From: Ruminococcus flavefaciens 007c
GTDB taxonomy: Bacteria; Bacillota; Clostridia; Oscillospirales; Ruminococcaceae
Direction of reading: 5' to 3'
Length of the DNA stretch: 64,000 nucleotides
Assembly: GCF_000571935.1 (NCBI RefSeq)
Contig: NZ_ATAX01000037.1
Span: 1 to 64,000 of the forward strand
Each line of letters begins with the position of its first letter. Position 1 is the first letter of the stretch. The notes beneath the pieces were generated by a model that saw only the letters and a program-made list of their open reading frames with translations, was not told the DNA's origin and searched no databases. Both the position numbers and the translations under genes were made by a program. Of this stretch, positions 8,471-15,489 are shown in pieces.

Positions 8471-8950
8471 ATGAAGGATATATTTACAGTAAGATACTAT
8501 AAATCGGATCTTCTTCTCACTTACCTTAGTGTGGCTGCATTGATGGCATTTTTCTTCTTTATACTGATATTTACTTCCAATAAAGCTTTGGCTGTGCTGA
8601 TGATAGTCCTGCTTGCAGCAACGGCTGTGGTAATGACTGTTCCTACCTTCCTTTTCTATCTGAAGGTGGATAACGATAAAATGTATGTACGTTCAAGGTC
8701 CGGAAAAACATATGATTTTTCCCTGAACGATATACAGAATGTCGAGCATATACAGCAAAGCCGTGGAAAATACGGTTCAAGGTTTTTCCTCAGGATAAAA
8801 ACAGCTGATAATGAGGTCATTCTTCATCGCAGCATGAAAGGTTTCAAAGAGCTTGCAGCGTATCTGCTGAACAAATACGATTCAGGCGAGATAAGTACTT
8901 CGGTAATTTCGAAAAACTGCATTAAAAGCTTGAAGCAGTATATTCAATAA
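8471..8950 (+). CDS. two-helix membrane protein with PH-like domain, candidate immunity protein 3
   Basis: 159 residues. Two membrane helices occupy about 14-36 and 40-62. They are followed by a soluble beta-rich region (about 65-135: KVDNDKMYVRSRSGKTYDF ... NVEHIQQ ... FFLRIKT) that resembles bacterial PH-like domains of small membrane proteins. The start lies 12 nt after effector 3 with a weak ribosome site, suggesting translational coupling. A membrane location fits protection against a pore-forming or membrane-targeted effector 3. The family call is tentative and the immunity role is positional inference. Confidence 0.65.
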   Translation: MKDIFTVRYYKSDLLLTYLSVAALMAFFFFILIFTSNKALAVLMIVLLAATAVVMTVPTFLFYLKVDNDKMYVRSRSGKTYDFSLNDIQNVEHIQQSRGKYGSRFFLRIKTADNEVILHRSMKGFKELAAYLLNKYDSGEISTSVISKNCIKSLKQYIQ

Positions 8951-9012
8951 GACAGATATTCATTAAAAAATAACTGTATAAAAATTTGTTGCAGAAAAGA
9001 GATGATAACAGA

Positions 9013-10803
9013 TTGTCTACAATAACTTTATACGCAAATAAGGTCAATAAAATGCCTGATCTTATAAAAACTGCAAAAAGTTCGGTCAAGTCATTAAAAA
9101 GTGAATTAAGTGCATTGCGTAGCAGTGCACGTGGCATAGACAGCAGTGTCTGTGATCTTGAAGCTGTCATTGGTTCAATCAAAAGTTCATCGGACACTCA
9201 GGAAGAAAAGATCGAGAAACTCGAAGAGCTCAGAGATGAGATCGAAGAATTTATCGATGACGTAGTCGAAATTGATGAAGATGCGGCGGAAGCCATTAAT
9301 CAGAGCAAGGAAGACTTCTACGATGAGTACTATTACCTGAAACCCGAATGTGAGAAGAGCACATGGGAGAAGTTCAAGGATGGTCTCAAGAAGGTGGGCG
9401 AATGGTGTAAGGAACACTGGAAGCTTATCGTTACTATAGTTATTGTTGTCGCAGCTATTGTTTGCCTCTTCGTTCCGGGTGTCAATGCTGCAATAGCAGG
9501 TCTTGTATTCGGAAAGATCATACTCGGAGCGGCGGCAGGCGCCTTGATGGGCGCCATATCGGGAGGCCTCCTTGGAGGCATCATGAGTGCTCTGACCGGC
9601 GGCTCGTTCTTCGAAGGTTTTGAAGACGGTGCATTCTCGGGAGCACTTACAGGAGCTCTTATGGGCGGACTTGGCGGAGCAGGTGAAATACTCGGTCAGT
9701 CAATTAAGTGCGTAAGTACTCTTGGAAAGGCAGTAAAGATTACCGCTAAGGTTTCAGCTGTTCTTTCAGGTGGTATGGGATTATTCGATATGTCAGCAAT
9801 GGTCATTGGAATGTTTGATCCCAACAATGCTTTTGTACGCTTCAATCAGAGGCTCCATGAAAGCAAGCTTTACAACGGATTCCAGTTCGGTGTTGATGCA
9901 CTTGCTGCTCTTACAGGCGGAATGACCAAGACTATGAAGTGCTTCGTTGCAGGAACCATGATAGCAACAGCTTCAGGACTTGTAGCAATCGAAAACATCA
10001 GAGTTGGCGACAGGGTTATGGCAACTGATCCGGAGACAGGTATTACTGCTGAAAAGTCAGTTCTTGAGACCTATATAAGAGAAGCAACTAAACTTATTCA
10101 TATCGTTGTTAACGGTGATGAAATAATAACGACTGAAACTCATCCATTCTTCGTAAAGGGACGCGGTTTTGTAGATGCCGAAGAATTAATTGAAGGGGAC
10201 GAACTTCAGGATATTAACGGTAAGGTTGCTGTTATCGAGCATATTGAAATTGAGGAAACAGAACCTACGAAGGTATATAACTTCCAGGTTGAGGATTTCC
10301 ATACATATCATGTCGGCGAGAATGGTATACTTGTTCATAATGCCGAGTATCCAAGCCATATGAATGCTGACGGAACATTGAAGCCTAATACTGAATATAC
10401 AACGGGTGAGTATGATTACACATATAGAACCAATGCTGATGGTTATATTGAAAGTGTTCATGCAGATGAATTACATCTTAAGAATCATGAAGGACGACTT
10501 CATCATAATTCACATACTCCAGGTAAAATTTCCGGAGACCATGCAGGACATCTTATCGCTGATCAATTTGGTGGTTCACCAAAGCTGGATAATTTAGTTT
10601 CTCAAAATGGTTTTTTGAATACACACGAATATAGAGCTATGGAGAGAGAATGGGCTAGTGCTTTAAGTAATGGTGGATCCGTTACAAATGTTGATATAAA
10701 GCTTAATTATTCGAATGGTTCCTCAAGACCAACATCATATAACATATCATATATGATTGATGGAATAAAGAATACAATTGAATTTATTAATGGAGGTACT
10801 TAA
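9013..10803 (+). CDS. type VII effector 4: shared N-terminal module + HINT + DNA/RNA non-specific endonuclease
   Basis: 596 residues. Residues 1-115 are the shared module, then the KFKDGLKKVGEWCKEHW linker, a membrane-prone segment and a glycine-rich region. A HINT (pretoxin) domain runs from Cys310 (CFVAGTMIATASG) through the block-B motif TETHPFF to VHNA at 441-444; Cys at the start and His-Asn at the end are the residues used for autocleavage. The released tip (about 444-596) carries GDHAGHLIADQFGG with DHAGH at 509-513 and a later LVSQNGFLN, typical of Endonuclea_NS_2 nucleases as in Bacillus YeeF. TTG 9013 was chosen because it aligns with the Met-Ser-Thr-Ile-Thr start of the paralogues and has the same AAAAGAGATGAT element as effector 3. 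GC content falls sharply in the tip. Confidence 0.9.
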   Translation: MSTITLYANKVNKMPDLIKTAKSSVKSLKSELSALRSSARGIDSSVCDLEAVIGSIKSSSDTQEEKIEKLEELRDEIEEFIDDVVEIDEDAAEAINQSKEDFYDEYYYLKPECEKSTWEKFKDGLKKVGEWCKEHWKLIVTIVIVVAAIVCLFVPGVNAAIAGLVFGKIILGAAAGALMGAISGGLLGGIMSALTGGSFFEGFEDGAFSGALTGALMGGLGGAGEILGQSIKCVSTLGKAVKITAKVSAVLSGGMGLFDMSAMVIGMFDPNNAFVRFNQRLHESKLYNGFQFGVDALAALTGGMTKTMKCFVAGTMIATASGLVAIENIRVGDRVMATDPETGITAEKSVLETYIREATKLIHIVVNGDEIITTETHPFFVKGRGFVDAEELIEGDELQDINGKVAVIEHIEIEETEPTKVYNFQVEDFHTYHVGENGILVHNAEYPSHMNADGTLKPNTEYTTGEYDYTYRTNADGYIESVHADELHLKNHEGRLHHNSHTPGKISGDHAGHLIADQFGGSPKLDNLVSQNGFLNTHEYRAMEREWASALSNGGSVTNVDIKLNYSNGSSRPTSYNISYMIDGIKNTIEFINGGT

Positions 10804-10805
10804 AA

Positions 10806-11231
10806 TTGATTATTGGATTTGAAGATGCTTTTACAGATATACAATCAGAATACATATCATTGTGTTTAGAATATGTTAATAATGATGTAGATGAAGTATT
10901 TGCGTATATATATCAGACGAGAAGTATGAAAATGTTCAATGCTTTTTTCAAAAAAGACGGTAAAATCCTTTCGGCAGGTCAACTTGGAACTGAAGAAGCA
11001 TCGGATGAGTTTTTAGAGGTCGGACGTGATGATATTTCTAAAATAGTAGATGTTTGTGATAAATATGAGCATAAGTGTCCTAATGAATTAAAGTTGGTTT
11101 ATAATGTTAAAACTAAAAAATTTGATGCTGAATTAGGATATGAAGACTATTCCGAAAAAGAAAAAGTAACACCGTTTGAAGTGTTTTTAAATTGGTTCCG
11201 TGCTGAGAAAGCAAAGTGCAGTAAAAGCTGA
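10806..11231 (+). CDS. YezG-family (DUF600) immunity protein
   Basis: 141 residues, soluble. The opening IGFEDAFTDIQSEYISLCLEYV and the later PNELKLVYNVKTKKFDAEL ... FEVFLNWFRAEK match the YezG/DUF600 family as I know it; YezG neutralises the nuclease effector YeeF in Bacillus subtilis. The gene directly follows a nuclease effector of the same kind, so the pair makes sense. TTG 10806 has GGAGGT at 10792-10797, 8 nt upstream and inside the end of the effector gene. The reading frame is very AT-rich (one 60-base line near 10861 has about 27% GC) compared with over 60% GC in the glycine-rich part of effector 4. Confidence 0.88.
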   Translation: MIIGFEDAFTDIQSEYISLCLEYVNNDVDEVFAYIYQTRSMKMFNAFFKKDGKILSAGQLGTEEASDEFLEVGRDDISKIVDVCDKYEHKCPNELKLVYNVKTKKFDAELGYEDYSEKEKVTPFEVFLNWFRAEKAKCSKS

Positions 11232-11250
11232 TAAGAAAAAAAGTGATACA

Positions 11251-11425
11251 AATTTAAACCGAAAGGCTTCAAATAAAGGGAAATTCTTTCAGATGCTGAA
11301 ACAAAGTATCTTGGATTATTGCTCCACTTATATAAAAGTGTAAGGTTAAAATTGTAAAATGTATGGGTAAAAAAGAAATCTAATTATTATTTTTTGAAGA
11401 GTTAAGTTCAATTTAAACCGAAAGG
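11251..11425 (+). repeat. 16-bp direct repeat flanking a noncoding stretch
   Basis: The same 16 bp (AATTTAAACCGAAAGG) occurs at 11251-11266 and 11410-11425, both followed by NNTCNAATAAA. The second copy contains the ribosome site of the TPR gene (start 11436); the first leads into no gene. This looks like a duplicated upstream region, perhaps the scar of an effector/immunity cassette exchange. The ~140 bp between copies is AT-rich with no ORF. Confidence 0.75.
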
Positions 11426-11435
11426 AGTCGAATAA

Positions 11436-12956
11436 ATGACATCAAATCAGGAAAGAGCACAGCAGCTCATGGCCGATTCACGCTTTGCATTTATGAACGG
11501 CCAGAACCGTGAAGCTCTAAATTTAGCAAAGGAAGCAATACAACTCGCTTCAAAGGATCCCGACGCATATCAGTGCGCTGGTAACGCTTGTATGTCTCTG
11601 GGGGATTACGAAAACGCTATTGACTATTACAAAAAGGCGGTAAAACTTGAGCCGAACAACGGCAACAGGTACTTCAACATAGGTTATGCCTATGCTTCCG
11701 CCGAAAAGGCAGGCGAGGCTGTAAAGAACCTTGCCAAGGCTGAGGAGCTCGGTTGTACACCGGAGAATACGGTTCAGCTTTACAATCTCCTCGGAATTAT
11801 ATGCTTTGACATCGGCCGATACAACGATGCTCTTGTAAACCTTAACAAGGCTGAGGCGATCATCGGCATTGACATGGACATCATGCGCCGAAAGGCTATC
11901 ATCTACGGTATGAAGGGCGAGATCAAGAAGGGACTTGAGGTCTGCAATCAGATGAAGCTCATCGCACCGTCAGAGTATATAGGTTATCAGTACGCGTTCA
12001 AGCTGCTGTGCCAGGCGAACAGACTGGATGCTGCAAAGCGCGAACTTGAGATAGCAGGAAAGTTCTCTGCGCCTTCCATGGATTACTATATGGACTGCGT
12101 ATCATTTGAACTTCAGAATTATGAAAGAGACAAGGATAAGGAACATCTTAAGAAGTCCCTTGGATTGCTTGTCAGCGGTCTTGACAGGCTTGAACCTTCT
12201 GTCAGGGAGGTAGCCGAGACATATATCAGCTCAGCAGAGCTCTGGCTCCAGCTCGAGGATGCAGACAGAACTATTGAGTGCCTCAATGCGGCACAGAACC
12301 CTGCTTCATCCTACAATAACGAATTCGAGATCGTTCCTCTGGATCACAGCGGTAAAAAGCTTACCGAGTACGATATAGAGGATATGCTCGAAGCGGATAA
12401 TATCCGCATCGAAAATGAGCTTGGCGAATACGGAGTGGATGAGCTTGCCGAAAGCATAGAGCCTGATGAGAATGGACAGAGAGATTATCTCACTGTCATA
12501 GACGAGGGTGAGGAAGAACCCAAGGATAGGTATACTCTTGACGAAAGTGAAGAGTTCGAGCTTACCGCGGATAACAACGATCAGATCAACAGACTCTACG
12601 TTGGCGCTTACACTCTCAAGAATGACTTCAAGAAAGTCATTGACTATGCAAGAAAATTACAGAGCAGCGAAAGCACTCATAACAAATATATCGGTATTTA
12701 CAGCGAGACCAATGCTTACAAGAAGCTTGGATCAGACGAGGCGGCTAAGAAGTATGAAGAGACCATCAAGTTCTTCAGAAACGCTATGATCAAGGATCCC
12801 AGCGATATTGCAGCAGTGACCTTCCGTATTCAGTGTTATACCGACATTGAACAGTATGGGGAAGCAGAACAGCTTTGTAATTTGCTTACACCCGAGATCA
12901 AGAAATCTTTCCTCGCTAAGATTAACGAGGCCAAAGGCGGAGGTGATAATTATTGA
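11436..12956 (+). CDS. tetratricopeptide-repeat protein of the type VII locus
   Basis: 506 residues, soluble. TPR units are clear at about 5-140 (ALNLAKEAIQLASKDPDAYQ, DYENAIDYYKKAVKLEPNN, RYFNIGYAYA, RYNDALVNLNKAEAI). Less regular helical repeats continue to ~290, then a very acidic segment (about 300-385) that looks disordered, then another helical repeat block with DEAAKKYEETIKFFRNAM. The stop overlaps the TTG of the next small ESAT-6-like gene, so the two are translationally coupled. A TPR scaffold here might hold small helical substrates or assemble the ATPase; no specific family is recognised. Ribosome site AAAGGAG precedes ATG 11436. Confidence 0.75.
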   Translation: MTSNQERAQQLMADSRFAFMNGQNREALNLAKEAIQLASKDPDAYQCAGNACMSLGDYENAIDYYKKAVKLEPNNGNRYFNIGYAYASAEKAGEAVKNLAKAEELGCTPENTVQLYNLLGIICFDIGRYNDALVNLNKAEAIIGIDMDIMRRKAIIYGMKGEIKKGLEVCNQMKLIAPSEYIGYQYAFKLLCQANRLDAAKRELEIAGKFSAPSMDYYMDCVSFELQNYERDKDKEHLKKSLGLLVSGLDRLEPSVREVAETYISSAELWLQLEDADRTIECLNAAQNPASSYNNEFEIVPLDHSGKKLTEYDIEDMLEADNIRIENELGEYGVDELAESIEPDENGQRDYLTVIDEGEEEPKDRYTLDESEEFELTADNNDQINRLYVGAYTLKNDFKKVIDYARKLQSSESTHNKYIGIYSETNAYKKLGSDEAAKKYEETIKFFRNAMIKDPSDIAAVTFRIQCYTDIEQYGEAEQLCNLLTPEIKKSFLAKINEAKGGGDNY

Positions 12957-13270
12957 GTTTGGATCAGGATATCAAACTTGACAGTGAAGCTTTTAACACT
13001 GCTGCGGCTGATATGGCTGCACTGAAGACAAGAGCGGAAAATCTCAAGGACAAGCTGGAAAAGATGTACGAAGACATTACAACAGCACTTGACACTCCCG
13101 CAGGTCATGCGATCGAGATAACAGCTAAAGATGTGCTGTTGCAGCCGATCGAAGATCTTATTCTTGTGATCGACCAGATGTCAAAAACGCTTGATGATAT
13201 AATTTCTACACCGTATTATCAGAGCGTATTCGACAAATATGATGAGCTTGTAGAAAGCATCAATTTTTAA
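12953..13270 (+). CDS. small ESAT-6-like helical-hairpin protein A (no WxG)
   Basis: 105 residues, two long helices (about 10-45 and 60-100) separated by a turn DTPAGHA where WXG100 proteins have WxG. Size, helical content, absence of a signal peptide and position next to other WXG100-like genes support membership of the ESAT-6/WXG100 superfamily, but the Trp is missing. It starts at TTG 12953 inside the stop of the TPR gene, with GGAGGTGA 6 nt upstream. Likely a secreted substrate or structural partner. Confidence 0.65.
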   Translation: MSLDQDIKLDSEAFNTAAADMAALKTRAENLKDKLEKMYEDITTALDTPAGHAIEITAKDVLLQPIEDLILVIDQMSKTLDDIISTPYYQSVFDKYDELVESINF

Positions 13271-13289
13271 TTAACAGGAGGAAAAAATT

Positions 13290-13619
13290 ATGGCAATGGG
13301 AAGTACTGGTACAGTAAACATTACACCCGAAATGATCAGCGCTGCATTAAGCGCAGTTGAAGAGTATGAGGCAACATCACAGAGCCTCTATCAGAGACTT
13401 GACACAGAAGTTAACAACCTTATCCCCGGAAGCTTCAGCGGTAGTGCTGCTTCAGGTTTCCAGACATTCTATACAAATCAGATAGAGCCTATCACAGGTA
13501 AGGCTGTAACAGATATCATCGAGCTTCTGAGAAACATCCTCAACGGCATCAACGACGCTATCCCGAAGGACGGCGACGGTCTTGATGATCAGCTCGGAAC
13601 ACAGAATGGCCAGGGTTAA
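13290..13619 (+). CDS. WXG100-like protein B (FSG turn)
   Basis: 109 residues. The first helix (about 10-45, EMISAALSAVEEYEATSQSL) ends in GSFSGSAASGFQTFY, which matches the WXG100 turn region with Phe in place of Trp. The second helix follows and the C-terminus is a Gly/Asp-rich tail. The ribosome site is strong (ACAGGAGGAAAAAATT before ATG). It sits in a row of three small proteins before the ATPase genes, as expected for a YukE/EsxA-type substrate. Confidence 0.78.
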   Translation: MAMGSTGTVNITPEMISAALSAVEEYEATSQSLYQRLDTEVNNLIPGSFSGSAASGFQTFYTNQIEPITGKAVTDIIELLRNILNGINDAIPKDGDGLDDQLGTQNGQG

Positions 13620-13643
13620 TTATATACAGGAGGTAAAGTAAAA

Positions 13644-13940
13644 ATGGCAGGTTGTAGAATAGTAAATGAGGCTGTAGTAAGCGCAGTATCAGAGATCAAT
13701 AACATTTCATCAGCATATCAGGATGCAGGTGACGCTCTTATCAGCGGACTCACCAGCGCTCTTGCCGACATGGAAGGCGAGGCTAAGGATGCATTACAGA
13801 CTCTTATCGATGGTGATATAAAGAGCTTCGTAGCAGAGAGCCTTTCTGCTGCAGTTAAGGGTATGGCTGATCTTCTCGAGCAGAACAGAGAGCAGTTCGA
13901 GAACGTTGACGCACAGATCGCTGCAAGCATTAGCGGCTGA
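13644..13940 (+). CDS. small ESAT-6-like helical-hairpin protein C (no WxG)
   Basis: 98 residues, two helices rich in Ala and Leu with a break at DMEGEAKDAL, placed like the WXG100 turn but without Trp. It has a strong ribosome site (ACAGGAGGTAAAGTAAAA) and is the third of three small genes spaced by ~20 bp. A perfect hairpin follows it (13952-13992). Proteins B and C may form heterodimers, as EsxA and EsxB do; that is inference. Confidence 0.65.
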   Translation: MAGCRIVNEAVVSAVSEINNISSAYQDAGDALISGLTSALADMEGEAKDALQTLIDGDIKSFVAESLSAAVKGMADLLEQNREQFENVDAQIAASISG

Positions 13941-13951
13941 TAAACTCGTAT

Positions 13952-13992
13952 GTGCAGTCCCGGAATAAGTCATGCAAACTTCGGGACTGCAC
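13952..13992 (+). terminator. hairpin after the small-protein cluster, probable attenuator
   Basis: An 11-bp perfect stem (GTGCAGTCCCG with CGGGACTGCAC) and a 19-nt loop. No good T run follows (TTATTACG). It may end part of the transcription or protect the 3' end of the upstream mRNA, giving more of the three small proteins than of the downstream ATPases. Confidence 0.6.
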
Positions 13993-14016
13993 TTATTACG
14001 TTACGGGAGGTAGACC

Positions 14017-15489
14017 ATGGCTTTCAGAATACTGAATGAAGAAGAAAAGCTTTTTTTAAACGAAAAGCAGCTTGAGAATTACGAAAAGGAACTCAGACGC
14101 TATAAGGAACGCCTTGCATTTGTTGAAAAGATCGAAAAGATCGAAAATGCAGAAATAAAGAAGTATTCTCCGTCAATGCGTACTGTAGGAACAGTTGATG
14201 CTCCTGAGATGGCTCCCTTCAGGAATGAAGGCATAGGCAGAATAGAGCTCAGGAAAGCACCTAAGGCTTCTTTTGATGCAGAGCGATTTGCGGTAGAGGG
14301 TATTTCCTCGACAGACATTACAGGCTTTATAAATGCGAGCAGCCCTATCAAGGAACGCATATCTCTTGGCAAGGAGCTCAGCGGAGGTCTGTCTGAGAAG
14401 ATCGGCGGTCTCAATGAGTTTGGCGGAAGAAAATACAGTGTCAGAAAGGCCGGTAAGCCTGTTGTTGTAAGTAAGAGCTTTGACAGCTCTTCAGCTGATA
14501 TCAATGTTTCACTTGTGAAGAAGCCAATTGCACAGTTTGCTCCCAAGAGCTTTGAAATGCCTGAAAGAAAGCCTCTCGCACTTACAAAGAAGACTGTAGA
14601 TCCAATGGCGGCAGCAAGAGAATTCTTACAGCCTGAGCTGGCGTCTGTAAAGCTCAGCGTACCCAGAAAAGCAAGAACAGCATCAGCAAGCTTCAAGATG
14701 CCTGCGATGAATGCAGTAAAGCTGCACGTTCCTGCAAAGGCAGATACGCTGTCAGCCGAATTCAGACTGGCGGCTACAGGCGCACCTTCGCTTATGAAGC
14801 CGGAGATAAGAAGCTTTGGTAAAAAGGGCTTCGATATGCCGTCTCTGAGCAAGCCTGCTCTGAGGACAGTATCAGCATCCGCTCCGAGATCAAGACGATT
14901 CAGCAATCCAGAAGTCAAGATAGGCAAGCGTCCGGACATTGCTATGCCTGAAATGAAGAAGAGCAGCTTCCGCAAGCCTGAGGTAAAGGCAGGAAAGCGA
15001 CCTGACATCGCTGTACCCGAACTTAAACTCAGCAGCTTCAACAGACCCGACAGGGCACAGGTAAAGCTCAGAAAGAGAGCTGTTCCCGAAATGCTGCACG
15101 CTGAATTCTCTATGCCTGAGATGAATGCTCCCAAGGTAAATAAGAAGGGCGTCGTAAGAGTAATCGCTAAGAATTTCGAGGCTCCCGAGATGCCTGGTAT
15201 CAGACTCAAGATAAATGCCAAGGCGGCAGTTCCACAGCACAATGTAGGAAATATGCCCGACGGAAGAGCAAATATCAGAAAGCCTGATATAATCAAGGTA
15301 GAGGATACCGAGCGTATCAAGCAGAATCTCAGCGGAATTGTAATAAATAACGACGGTATAACACAGGACGGTATAACTCAGGAGGATATATGTGCCGTTA
15401 CTGAAAAGATAAGATCCTTTGATGCAAAAAGTGCACAGGATAGTATCCTTTCAATGTTCAAAAATGAATACAAAGGAACAGGAATATGA
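14017..15489 (+). CDS. repetitive basic protein of the type VII locus, unknown family
   Basis: 490 residues. A coiled-coil start (about 5-50, EEKLFLNEKQLENYEKELRRY) is followed by ~390 low-complexity residues built from short units ending in MPEM, KPEV, VPEL or similar, rich in Lys, Arg, Pro, Ser and Phe. A clear longer repeat is at about 297-345, where the run PEVKxGKRPDIAxPExKxSSF occurs twice. The C-terminus (about 430-490) is again ordered looking. No membrane segment or signal peptide. It overlaps the EssC-like gene by 4 bp, so it is likely co-translated with it. I recognise no family. The pattern suggests a disordered scaffold with repeated docking motifs, which is inference. Confidence 0.75.
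   Translation: MAFRILNEEEKLFLNEKQLENYEKELRRYKERLAFVEKIEKIENAEIKKYSPSMRTVGTVDAPEMAPFRNEGIGRIELRKAPKASFDAERFAVEGISSTDITGFINASSPIKERISLGKELSGGLSEKIGGLNEFGGRKYSVRKAGKPVVVSKSFDSSSADINVSLVKKPIAQFAPKSFEMPERKPLALTKKTVDPMAAAREFLQPELASVKLSVPRKARTASASFKMPAMNAVKLHVPAKADTLSAEFRLAATGAPSLMKPEIRSFGKKGFDMPSLSKPALRTVSASAPRSRRFSNPEVKIGKRPDIAMPEMKKSSFRKPEVKAGKRPDIAVPELKLSSFNRPDRAQVKLRKRAVPEMLHAEFSMPEMNAPKVNKKGVVRVIAKNFEAPEMPGIRLKINAKAAVPQHNVGNMPDGRANIRKPDIIKVEDTERIKQNLSGIVINNDGITQDGITQEDICAVTEKIRSFDAKSAQDSILSMFKNEYKGTGI

Noticed and set aside
14100..15320. 406-codon open frame on the minus strand
   Set aside because: It is the antisense of the repeat-rich basic protein, has no ribosome site, and reflects codon bias of that gene.
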